DNA of 44,701 nt from a bacterium (GTDB taxonomy: Bacteria; Armatimonadota; Zipacnadia; Zipacnadales; UBA11051), in assembly GCA_021372615.1 (NCBI GenBank), contig JAJFUB010000141.1, forward strand, positions 1 to 44,701, in the 5' to 3' direction. Of the stretch, positions 32,638-40,429 are shown one piece after another. A program made the translations under genes and the position numbers. Within the stretch, counting starts at the first letter, position 1. The number at the start of each line of letters is the position of its first letter. Under the pieces are notes generated by a model. It was not told the DNA's origin, did no database searches, and saw only the letters and a list, made by a program, of their open reading frames with translations.

Positions 32638-34128
32638 GTGCCTTCAGACCGCTACGCCAACGCCAAGTGGGGCGGCAGCCTCGCCGAGGACGCCGCCCGT
32701 GACCCGCGCGTGGACGACCCCTCCCTCGAGCAGATGGCGGCCCACCTCCACGACCTGGCGGCGCGCTATCCGGAATGCGTCACCCAGGAGGCCATCGGCC
32801 AGTCGGTCGCCGGCCATGACCTGCACCTGGTCGAGGTGACTGACCGCAAAGTGCCGGACGAGGACAAGCAGGTCGCGGTGTTCGTCGGCGCCGAGCACGG
32901 CGACGAGCACAGCGCCACGACCTCGCTCCTGACGCTGCTGGACTGGCTGGTGACGCCGGAGGCCCAGGCCATCCGCGAGCGCCAGCGCGTGCTGGTGATC
33001 CCCTGCGCCAACCCCGACGGCTACGACACCTTCCACTTCCAGAACATGAACGGTGCGAACCTGTACGCCGACTACACGCTGGACGGCGAGCCGACCCAGC
33101 CGGAGTCGCAGGCGGTGTGGGCAGTCATCGCCCGCGAGCAGCCGGAGGTCATCGGGTCCTGCCACGGCGCCTGGCGGGTCGTGCGCTACGCCACTTTCGA
33201 GAACTGCCAGGGCTCGTACGGCACCAGCCGCTACGACCGCACCCACAGCCGGCTCTTCGCCGAGGAGGTGCTACGGGCTTGCGAGGAGGCGGGCTACCCG
33301 CAAGACCGCATGGAGGAGGATGCCGAGCGCATCCTCTCCCCTCTCCCCGGCTGTGAGCACCACTCGTTCCGGACCGCCGGGGGCGTCACCGGCGGCGTCT
33401 GCGCCTACCATCGCTTCCACACGATGCTCTTCTCGATGGAGATCATGTACGAGGCGAGCGGCCTCATCAAGCTGCGCAAGATCCTGGAGCTGGGGAACCA
33501 GCCGTGGCGCTACGAGAAGGACCGCGGCTACCCGGTGCGCGTGGTGCTGCCCCCGGAGCCGTTCGCGGTGGCCGCCTACGGCCAGACGGCCGCCCAGCGC
33601 CGCCGCAGCCGCGTGGAGCTGTGGCAGAACAACTGCTGCCTGTCCCGCTACCAGCTCCCCCAGCCACAGGCGCCACACCTGTTCGGGCTGGCGCTCAGCA
33701 TCGCGCCCGAGGACCGGGCGTGCGGCGCAGTGACGGTGGACGAGGCGCTGACACACTTCGGCCAGGATCCGAACATCGAGGCCGAGCCGCTGCGGCAAGC
33801 GTTCGGGTCGCTCCTGACACACTGGTGGGCGCGGTATGACGAGCCGGGCGCGGTCCAGGATGTCCCGCGCCACGCGTTTGACGAGATCAAACACGGGGCC
33901 TGCCTACGGGTGCGCATGCTGCCGGGCTCGCGGGTCCGGCGCGTGCTGGTCAATGGCCGCGAGGCGCCTGTCTCCCCCGTGGACGGCTACGAGACGTGGA
34001 CGCCACACCAGCACTACCCGATCGTGCAGATCAACCTGCCGCCGGGCAAGAGCCTGGCGGCGCCGAATGGGCGCCTGCGCCGGGTCGTCTGCACGGTTGA
34101 GATGGAGCCGGGGCGCGTGGGGCGGTAG
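32638..34128 (+). CDS. M14-family zinc carboxypeptidase-like protein
   Basis: A predicted 496-residue protein whose N-terminal half matches M14 metallopeptidases. The zinc motif His87-x-x-Glu90 lies in VGAEHGDEHS, the substrate-binding NPDGYD at 125-130, and the third zinc ligand probably His176 in IGSCHGAW. A later glutamate in MEIMYEASG could be the catalytic base. The C-terminal 170 residues are a non-peptidase domain without recognised family. There is no signal peptide. The GTG at 32638 follows GGGGG; a GTG at 32620 is an alternative. The upstream gap holds a CAGGTCC-TTCG-GGCCTG hairpin. Actual peptidase activity is an inference from the motifs. Confidence 0.75.
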   Translation: MPSDRYANAKWGGSLAEDAARDPRVDDPSLEQMAAHLHDLAARYPECVTQEAIGQSVAGHDLHLVEVTDRKVPDEDKQVAVFVGAEHGDEHSATTSLLTLLDWLVTPEAQAIRERQRVLVIPCANPDGYDTFHFQNMNGANLYADYTLDGEPTQPESQAVWAVIAREQPEVIGSCHGAWRVVRYATFENCQGSYGTSRYDRTHSRLFAEEVLRACEEAGYPQDRMEEDAERILSPLPGCEHHSFRTAGGVTGGVCAYHRFHTMLFSMEIMYEASGLIKLRKILELGNQPWRYEKDRGYPVRVVLPPEPFAVAAYGQTAAQRRRSRVELWQNNCCLSRYQLPQPQAPHLFGLALSIAPEDRACGAVTVDEALTHFGQDPNIEAEPLRQAFGSLLTHWWARYDEPGAVQDVPRHAFDEIKHGACLRVRMLPGSRVRRVLVNGREAPVSPVDGYETWTPHQHYPIVQINLPPGKSLAAPNGRLRRVVCTVEMEPGRVGR

Positions 34129-34143
34129 GGCAAGTCGGCCACA

Positions 34144-34172
34144 TTGTCCCGCCCCCGGGCCTGTGATAGACT
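34144..34172 (+). promoter_or_regulatory. Predicted promoter of the SDR gene
   Basis: TTGTCC (34144-34149) and TAGACT (34167-34172) are separated by 17 bases and end 37 bases before the start codon. Each box matches the consensus at four of six positions. Confidence 0.45.
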
Positions 34173-34209
34173 ACGCAGGTCTTTCCAATCCAGAAGGGGA
34201 GAGCGCACC

Positions 34210-34944
34210 ATGTCACAGACTTCGCTCAACGGCGCCGTCGCCATCGTCACAGGTGGTTCGGTCGGCTATGGCTACGGCATCGCCAACGTACTCAAGCAGC
34301 GCGGGGCGCAGGTGTGGATCACCGCCCGCCGCCCCGACCGTCTGCAGGCCGCGGCCGAGCAGCTCGGCGTGCAGGCGGTACCGGCTGATGTCACCGTGCC
34401 GTCGGACTGGGATCGGGTCGTGCAGACCGTCCTGGACAAGTCGGGCCGCGTGGATGTGCTCATCAACAACGCGGGGGCCGGGATCAACATCGCCCCGCTG
34501 GTGGACCTGAGCGACGACGACATCGCCAGTTGCATCGCGACGAATCTGACCGGCGTGATGTACGGCTGCCGGCGCGTCGCGCCCTTGCTCAAGGCGCAGG
34601 GCTCCGGCACCATCATCAACATCTCCAGCATCTGCGACCAGCAGGCCTGGCCGGGCTTCAGCATCTACGGCGCCGCCAAAGCCGGACTGCTCTCGTTCTC
34701 CAACCACCTGTACGTCGAGATGCGCGAGTTCGGCGTGCGCGTCACGTGCCTGACCCCCTCCTGGGGCAACACCGACTTCACCGCCGCCCTGGGCTGGGAG
34801 GCCAAGCCGGACGACATCCGGCGCAAGATGACCCAGCCCGATGAGCTGGGTGAGATCGTGGCCCAGGTGTGCGAACTCCCGGCGCATCTCGTCATGCCGA
34901 CGCTGATGGTCCTGCCCCTCGTGCAGGACATTGTGCCGTTCTGA
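34210..34944 (+). CDS. Short-chain dehydrogenase/reductase
   Basis: A 244-residue classical SDR. The cofactor motif is TGGSVGYG (14-21), followed by the core NNAGAG, the catalytic serine in IINISSICDQ, and the active site YGAAK. The end of strand beta2 has ITARRPDRL, whose arginines favour NADP(H). The substrate is unknown. The flanking genes are an M14 peptidase-like gene and a FAD oxidoreductase gene. The ATG at 34210 follows GGGGAGAG; the longer frame from 34144 would overlap its own promoter. Confidence 0.9.
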   Translation: MSQTSLNGAVAIVTGGSVGYGYGIANVLKQRGAQVWITARRPDRLQAAAEQLGVQAVPADVTVPSDWDRVVQTVLDKSGRVDVLINNAGAGINIAPLVDLSDDDIASCIATNLTGVMYGCRRVAPLLKAQGSGTIINISSICDQQAWPGFSIYGAAKAGLLSFSNHLYVEMREFGVRVTCLTPSWGNTDFTAALGWEAKPDDIRRKMTQPDELGEIVAQVCELPAHLVMPTLMVLPLVQDIVPF

Positions 34945-34976
34945 CGTTCCGTTCCAGAAGCAGCCGACCCATCCCG

Positions 34977-35004
34977 GACGGGCAGGCGGCCTCGCCTGCC
35001 CGTC
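34977..35004. terminator. Perfect 12-bp hairpin after the SDR gene
   Basis: GACGGGCAGGCG (34977-34988) pairs without mismatch with CGCCTGCCCGTC (34993-35004) around a four-base loop, 33 bases after the SDR stop. No T-run follows, so it may terminate transcription weakly or act as an RNA-stability element. Confidence 0.5.
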
Positions 35005-35108
35005 TCCAGTGCGCGTGGGCGAGGCCGACCGCGCTACTGCAGGATGGGACCAGCTGCGGAGACACGCAGTAAGCCCTGTCTTGCCTTGCCCGGTTTCGAG
35101 GTGTACGC

Positions 35109-36392
35109 GTGACACAGTACGACCTGATAGTCATTGGCGGCGGGGCGGGTGGGACGGGCGCGGCCCTCACGGCCGCGCGCCTGGGCCTACGGACGCTCTG
35201 GGTGGAGAAGGAGCGGACGCTCGGCGGCACCGGGGTGCACAGCCTGGTCAGCACCTGGCAGCCGGCGGTGAGTCGGGGGGCGCTCGCCCGCGAGTTGGCC
35301 GAGACGCTCGTGAGCCGGGGCCAGGCCCACTACATCGGCCCGGACCTGAACACCCCCACGGGCCGGCCGCTGTACCGCCATGTCGAGGGCGCCAGCTATG
35401 ATGACACGCTGCGGCGCTGGGGGGACCGCGAACGCCGCCTGATCTCCCCCCATCCGGCCTACACACCCGAGGCGATGAGCGCCCTCCTGGCCGAACTGGC
35501 TGCGAGCCTGCCCACGCTGGAGGTCTGGACCGAGACGGTGTTCCTGCAGGCCCACACCGAGCCCGGCAGGGACGGCCTGCGGCGCATGACGGGGCTCACT
35601 GTGGAGCGCGGGGGCAAGCCCGAGCGCGTGGAGGGCGGCGCGTTCATTGACGCCACCGGGGATGTGCTCGTGGCCCGTGACGCCGGCTGCGAGACAGCCT
35701 GCGGCCGCGAGAGCCAGGATGTCTACGGAGAGTCCCTGGCTCCCCCGGAGCATGAGTTCCGCCTCAACGGCTGGACGCTGTGCTTCGAGGTGCGGCTCGG
35801 GCCGGATCGCGTGGCCCTGCCGGATGAGGGCTGGGGACATGACGGCACCTGGGCCCATATCAGCCAACTGCCCGACGGCGCCTACAACATCAACATGGTC
35901 TACCAGCTTTCGGGCGAGGCGGGATGGCGGATGGGCCCCGAGCAGGCGCGCGAGGTGCTGCTGACCAACGTGGCTCGGCGCTGGCCGGGCGTACGGGCGG
36001 CCTATGGGCTCCAGGAATACGGCATCAGCCGCCTGGCCGCGCGGGTGGGCGTGCGGGAGGGCCCGCGCCTGGTCGGGCGCTATGTCCTGACCGAGCACGA
36101 CGTGCGGCGCGGCGACTGGGGGCGGCACCATCCGGACTGCATTGCCTGGACCGATCATGCCATGGACCGGCACTCGCCCGACGGCGGCTGCATCGAGGAT
36201 AACAACGGCCCGCTGGGGATCCCCCTCCGGTGCGCGCAGACGCGGGAGTTCGACAATCTCCTGGTAGCATGCCGGGGCGCCAGCTTCTCGAGCCTGGCCG
36301 CCTCGGCGGTGCGCCTGCAGCGCACAGTAATGGAGCTGGGCGAGGCGGCCGCGCGGCTCGTGGCCGGGGCCGAGCAGGACCGCTGCGAGTAG
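35109..36392 (+). CDS. FAD-dependent oxidoreductase (FAD_oxidored type)
   Basis: A 427-residue flavoprotein. The N-terminal Rossmann motif is VIGGGAGGTGAALTAARLG, followed by the acidic tip VEKERTLGGTG. The central FAD motif is FIDATGDVLVARDAG and the C-terminal block LLVACRGASFSSLAASAVRLQRT. This matches the FAD_oxidored family (PF12831), known from sugar- and polysaccharide-related clusters of Planctomycetes and relatives but mostly uncharacterised. There is no signal peptide. The GTG at 35109 is the start. It is probably related to the second flavoprotein at 38933. Confidence 0.85.
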   Translation: MTQYDLIVIGGGAGGTGAALTAARLGLRTLWVEKERTLGGTGVHSLVSTWQPAVSRGALARELAETLVSRGQAHYIGPDLNTPTGRPLYRHVEGASYDDTLRRWGDRERRLISPHPAYTPEAMSALLAELAASLPTLEVWTETVFLQAHTEPGRDGLRRMTGLTVERGGKPERVEGGAFIDATGDVLVARDAGCETACGRESQDVYGESLAPPEHEFRLNGWTLCFEVRLGPDRVALPDEGWGHDGTWAHISQLPDGAYNINMVYQLSGEAGWRMGPEQAREVLLTNVARRWPGVRAAYGLQEYGISRLAARVGVREGPRLVGRYVLTEHDVRRGDWGRHHPDCIAWTDHAMDRHSPDGGCIEDNNGPLGIPLRCAQTREFDNLLVACRGASFSSLAASAVRLQRTVMELGEAAARLVAGAEQDRCE

Positions 36393-36471
36393 CCGTTGAG
36401 CGACGGGACGGGGCGGGATCCCCGTCGGCTGCGCCGACACCCCGCCTTGGAACGGCTGTTCCCCGCGCTCC

Positions 36472-36501
36472 TTGCCTCCCACCTGCCCAAACTGCTACAA
36501 T
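36472..36501 (+). promoter_or_regulatory. Predicted promoter of gatB
   Basis: TTGCCT (36472-36477) and TACAAT (36496-36501) are 18 bases apart, 33 bases before the gatB start. The -10 box matches at five of six positions, the -35 box at four of six. Confidence 0.45.
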
Positions 36502-36534
36502 CAGTTCACCCCAAACAGGCGGAAGTGATCCGTG

Positions 36535-37959
36535 ATGTACGAACCCCTGGTGGGCGTGGAAGTCCATGCCCAACTGACGACTGACTCGAAGATGTTCTGC
36601 CCGTGCAAAGCCGAGTTCGGGGCCGACCCCAACAGCAACGTCTGCCCCGTCTGCCTGGGTCTACCCGGCTCGCTGCCTGTGACCAACCGCAAGGCCGTCG
36701 AACTGGTCATCCGCACCGGGCTGGCTCTGGGCTGCGAAGTTGGCACCCTCTGCCGCTTCTATCGCAAGAATTACTTCTACCCCGACCTGCCCAAGAACTA
36801 CCAGATCAGCCAGTACGACGAGCCGTTGACCTTTGGCGGCCACATGGACCTGACCGTGGAGGGCCGGCCGGTGCACATCCGCATCCGCCGCGCGCACCTG
36901 GAAGAGGACACCGGCAAGAACATCCACCTGCCCAACGGCCAGAGCCTCGTGGAGTACAACCGGGGCGGCCTGCCCTTGATGGAGATCGTCACCGAACCGG
37001 ACTTCACCTCCGCTGCACAGGTGCGTGAGTACCTGCTGCAACTACGGCGGCTGCTGCGCTACCTGGGCGTCTCAACCGGCAACATGGAAGAGGGCGCCAT
37101 GCGCGCCGAGCCCACGGTCAACCTCAAGAACCACGAAACCGGCCAGGCCACGCCCAAGGTCGAGATCAAGAACCTCGCCTCGATCAAGGCCGTGCACGAT
37201 GCCGTGGCCTATGAGATCGCCCGGCAACGGCGCGCGCTGGAAGACGACGAGCCCATGCAGCAGGAGACGCGCCGCTGGAACGAGGCCCTGCAGGCGACGA
37301 CCGTCATGCGGACCAAGGAGTCGGCGGCCGACTACATGTACTTCCCCGAGCCGGACCTGCCCCCCATGCAGCCGTCAGCCGAGTGGGTGGCGGAGATCCG
37401 CGCCAGCCTGCCGGAAGTCCCCATGGCCCGGCAGCAGCGCTTCATGAGTGAGTATGGCCTGCCCGAGTACGACGCGGGCGTGTTGACCGAGAGCCGCGAG
37501 GTGGCGGACTACTACGAAGCCGCTGTCGCGGCCTGCGGCGACGCCAAGGCGTGCAGCAACTGGGTCATGGGCGACCTGATGCACCAGCTCAACGAGACCA
37601 ATCTGGGCATTGCCGACTGCCCGGTCTCGCCGGAGCGGCTGGGCGAACTCGTCGCGGTGATCCATAAGGGCACGATCAGCCACAACATCGCCCAGCAGGT
37701 CTTCCCGAAGATGTGGGAGACGGGCCGGTCGCCGCGCGAGATCATCGCCGCGGAGAACCTGGCGCTGATCAGCGACACCTCCGCCATCGAGCAGCTTGTG
37801 GATGAGGCCATCGCGGCCAACCCCAAGGCTGTGGCTGACTATCGCGGTGGCAAGGAGAAGGCCATCGGCGCCATCCAGGGGCACGTCATGCGCGCGACCA
37901 AGGGGCAGGCCAATGCTCAGGTGGTCAATGCGCTGATCCTGGAGAAACTGAAGTCCTAG
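36535..37959 (+). CDS. gatB: Aspartyl/glutamyl-tRNA amidotransferase subunit B
   Basis: A 474-residue GatB, the kinase/transamidase subunit of GatCAB, which converts mischarged Glu-tRNA(Gln) or Asp-tRNA(Asn) to the correct amide form. The family N-terminus is MYEPLVGVEVHAQL. Cysteine pairs C-x-C...CPVC and the signature FYRKNYFYPDLPKNYQISQY follow, then RRAHLEEDTGKN. The C-terminal GatB/YqeY domain ends RATKGQANAQVVNALILEKL. GatA and GatC are not in the window. A GTG three bases upstream (36532) is an alternative start. Confidence 0.97.
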   Translation: MYEPLVGVEVHAQLTTDSKMFCPCKAEFGADPNSNVCPVCLGLPGSLPVTNRKAVELVIRTGLALGCEVGTLCRFYRKNYFYPDLPKNYQISQYDEPLTFGGHMDLTVEGRPVHIRIRRAHLEEDTGKNIHLPNGQSLVEYNRGGLPLMEIVTEPDFTSAAQVREYLLQLRRLLRYLGVSTGNMEEGAMRAEPTVNLKNHETGQATPKVEIKNLASIKAVHDAVAYEIARQRRALEDDEPMQQETRRWNEALQATTVMRTKESAADYMYFPEPDLPPMQPSAEWVAEIRASLPEVPMARQQRFMSEYGLPEYDAGVLTESREVADYYEAAVAACGDAKACSNWVMGDLMHQLNETNLGIADCPVSPERLGELVAVIHKGTISHNIAQQVFPKMWETGRSPREIIAAENLALISDTSAIEQLVDEAIAANPKAVADYRGGKEKAIGAIQGHVMRATKGQANAQVVNALILEKLKS

Positions 37960-37987
37960 CGTCTCGCCCGCTCGAGGAACCGCCACC

Positions 37988-38773
37988 GTGGACCCGGGTG
38001 CTGCCGGCACTGTTGGTTTCGCGATGTTCAAGGGGGCGGCCATCGTCTTTGCGATGATGGTCATGGCCTACCCGATCTATCGCGTGGTCAGCCTCTACTT
38101 CGACCGTGCGCTCAACGGCAGCGAGACTGCGCTGTACCTCGTCGCCCTGCTCTTCCTCTTCCTGGGCATCATCGTCGGCTGGGGCACGCCGCTGGGCTGG
38201 CTGCTGCTGCTGGCGCTCCTGGTCGGCTGCATGGGCCTGCCGGTCATCAACCACATGGCTGACCGCATGGCCCTGCGCAGCATGGAGGACGGGGACATTA
38301 AGCAGTTCTCCGAGGCCCTCCGCCGGCAGCCCCGCAACACCTACCTCCACGACCGCCTGGCCCGCATCTTCCTCAGCCGCCGCGAGTATGAACTGGCGCT
38401 CTCGCACGCCAAGCAGGCCCACGAAATCAGCCCCGACGACCCGGCCTTCAAGCGCCTGGTCGAGCGCATCCAGACCGAGCAGCGCCGCGTGGAGCAGCAC
38501 CTGAAGATCTGCCCCAAGTGCTTCTCTGAAACCCCCGCCGAGGCCGGGGCGTGCCTGCAGTGTGGCTTCATGTTCACTGACCCGGCCGATCTGTTGCGGA
38601 CGCTGTGGTCGCGGCCCGCACTGGAGGCGGTCAAGTGGTCCGGCCTGGGGATGCTCCTGGTCGGGCTGGTGCTGCTTATCTTCCACACCAGCCTGCTCGC
38701 CGCCAGCTTCCTGATGATGGTCGGGATCGCGAGCCTCTTCTGGATGATGTACGCCACCTTCAGCCGACGCTAA
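37988..38773 (+). CDS. Membrane protein with TPR-like segment and zinc ribbon
   Basis: A 261-residue protein. Two or three N-terminal transmembrane helices (about 12-31, 44-60 and 65-83) precede a soluble stretch of about 120 residues with TPR-like helices (MEDGDIKQFSEALRRQPRNT, REYELALSHAKQAHEISPDD). Then comes a four-cysteine zinc ribbon (CPKC ... CLQC) and two more transmembrane helices near the C-terminus. It begins 28 bases after gatB with GAGGA ahead of its GTG start, so it may be co-transcribed. No family is recognised and no function is claimed. Confidence 0.7.
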   Translation: MDPGAAGTVGFAMFKGAAIVFAMMVMAYPIYRVVSLYFDRALNGSETALYLVALLFLFLGIIVGWGTPLGWLLLLALLVGCMGLPVINHMADRMALRSMEDGDIKQFSEALRRQPRNTYLHDRLARIFLSRREYELALSHAKQAHEISPDDPAFKRLVERIQTEQRRVEQHLKICPKCFSETPAEAGACLQCGFMFTDPADLLRTLWSRPALEAVKWSGLGMLLVGLVLLIFHTSLLAASFLMMVGIASLFWMMYATFSRR

Positions 38774-38782
38774 TGGACCGTG

Positions 38783-38848
38783 GGCTTCCCAGCCCGCGCG
38801 TTTGCGGCCCCAGCAAGGCGCGGGCTGGAAAGCCCGCGCTCCAACGCC
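38783..38848. repeat. Intergenic palindromic repeat, family A
   Basis: GTGGGCTTCCCAGCCCGCGC and, further on, GCGCGGGCTGGAAAGCCCGC with CTCCAACG belong to the same family as at 1463 and 14281. The two arms face each other across about 22 bases. Between gene ends (38773 and 38933) nothing else is recognisable except the ribosome-binding site. Confidence 0.7.
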
Positions 38849-38932
38849 AGCCACGCAGGTCCCCCAGTCGTCCATCACGAAATCGCCCACGCATCCCACC
38901 ACCCACATCCGACTGGAGAGAAGGAAGAGTCC

Positions 38933-40309
38933 ATGCGAACTATCGCTGAACCCGCGCGCGAGATACCTGTCATCCGCGAGGTGGATGTCTGCGTGGTCGG
39001 CGGCGGGCCCGGCGGCCTGCCCGCTGCCTGGCAGGCTGCCAAGCACGGGGCCAAGACGCTGCTCATCGAGAGCTTCGGCTTCCTCGGCGGCCAAGCGACG
39101 GCCGGCTACGTCGGCCCGATGCTGGGCCTGCAGGAGGTGGGCAGCAACAAGCCCACGGCAGAGGGTGTCACGCGCGAGTTCGCGGACCTGATGCACGACA
39201 TGGGTGCCGGACGGCCGTGGGAAGAGCACGTCAAGAGCGGCTGCATCGCGTTCGACGCCGAGACGATGAAGCTCGCGGCCGACCGCATGTGCGCCCAGAC
39301 GGGCGTCGAGCTGCTGCTGCACGCCAACTTCGCGGCGTCAGTGGTCGAGGGCAACGCGCTCAAGGCGATCATCATCGAGAGCAAGTCCGGCCGGCAGGCC
39401 ATCGTCGCCAAGTGCTTCGTGGACGCCACCGGCGACGCCGACGTGGCCTTCCGCGCCGGGGCCGAGTGCACCAAGGGCCGCCCGGCCGACGGCTTGATGA
39501 TGGCGATGGGCAGCTCGTTCATTGTCGGCGGCGTAGACCGGATGAAGCCCGAGCAGCGCGAGGAGGCCGTGCGCCTGGTCAACGAGGCCCGCGACGCCGG
39601 CCTCTTCCATGTGTACGGCATCGGCTTTGGCGGACACGGTTCGGTGCTGCGGCAGGGCTACGGCTGCTGCAACATGACGCGCTTCATGGGCGACGCCACC
39701 GATGTGGAGGACCTGACGCGGGGCGAGGTCTACACCCGCGACCAGATCAGCCGCATCGTCAGCTTCTGGCGCGACAAGGTGCCGGGCATGGAGGAGGCAC
39801 ACCTAGTGGCGACGCCGCCGATGATCGGCATCCGCGAGACGCGGCAGCTCGTGGGCCTGGAGCGCGTCACGGGCGCGGACGTCGTCGAGGGCAAGAAGCT
39901 GACGGACGCGGTGGCGCGCTGCTCGTACTGGATTGACATCCACTGCCCGCGCGGGCTGGCCAACAGCAGGGGCCTACACCTGTGCCGCAAGGCCTGCCCG
40001 AACACGGACTGCTACATGATCCAAGAGCACATGGACGAGTTGCCCGACGAGCTGTACCCGCCTGACTACTTCGACATCCCCTACGGAGCGCTGGTGCCGA
40101 CGCAGATTGACAACCTGCTGGTCAGCGGGCGCTGCTGCTCGCTGGATGTTCAGGCCATGTCGGCCGTGCGCGTGATGATCCCCGTGATGGCCATCGGTGA
40201 GGCATGCGGCGTGGCGGCGGCGATGGCGGCCGACAAGACCGTGGCGCCGCGCCGCGTGGACGTGCAGGAGCTGCGGGGGAAGCTGCAGGCGGCACACTGC
40301 GTGTGCTGA
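38933..40309 (+). CDS. FAD-dependent oxidoreductase (FAD_oxidored type)
   Basis: A 458-residue flavoprotein of the FAD_oxidored family (PF12831). The dinucleotide motif is VCVVGGGPGGLPAAWQAA, the acidic tip IESFGFLGGQATAG, and the central and C-terminal FAD blocks are FVDATGDADVAFRAG and LLVSGRCCSLDVQAMSAVR. A cysteine-rich stretch near 355-370 (CRKACPNTDC) could bind metal or form disulfides. There is no signal peptide. The ATG at 38933 follows a GAGAGAAGGAAGAG stretch; the longer frame to 38780 only translates the repeat. Substrate unknown. Confidence 0.88.
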   Translation: MRTIAEPAREIPVIREVDVCVVGGGPGGLPAAWQAAKHGAKTLLIESFGFLGGQATAGYVGPMLGLQEVGSNKPTAEGVTREFADLMHDMGAGRPWEEHVKSGCIAFDAETMKLAADRMCAQTGVELLLHANFAASVVEGNALKAIIIESKSGRQAIVAKCFVDATGDADVAFRAGAECTKGRPADGLMMAMGSSFIVGGVDRMKPEQREEAVRLVNEARDAGLFHVYGIGFGGHGSVLRQGYGCCNMTRFMGDATDVEDLTRGEVYTRDQISRIVSFWRDKVPGMEEAHLVATPPMIGIRETRQLVGLERVTGADVVEGKKLTDAVARCSYWIDIHCPRGLANSRGLHLCRKACPNTDCYMIQEHMDELPDELYPPDYFDIPYGALVPTQIDNLLVSGRCCSLDVQAMSAVRVMIPVMAIGEACGVAAAMAADKTVAPRRVDVQELRGKLQAAHCVC

Positions 40310-40316
40310 GTTGCGC

Positions 40317-40366
40317 GACGAGCGCCGGCGGGTGGCACGTCGCCTGACCGCCCGCCGGCGCTCGTC
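40317..40366 (+). terminator. Large 19-bp hairpin after flavoprotein gene
   Basis: GACGAGCGCCGGCGGGTGG (40317-40335) pairs with CCGCCCGCCGGCGCTCGTC (40348-40366) with a single T-G wobble around a 12-base loop. It begins seven bases after the stop codon. The tail CGGGGCGTCCTCGTTTCCCC is only partly T-rich. Confidence 0.6.
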
Positions 40367-40429
40367 CGGGGCGTCCTCGTTTCCCCTCCTGCGGAGGCCT
40401 CACGGCCGCCGTCGTCGAACCCCCTCCAC

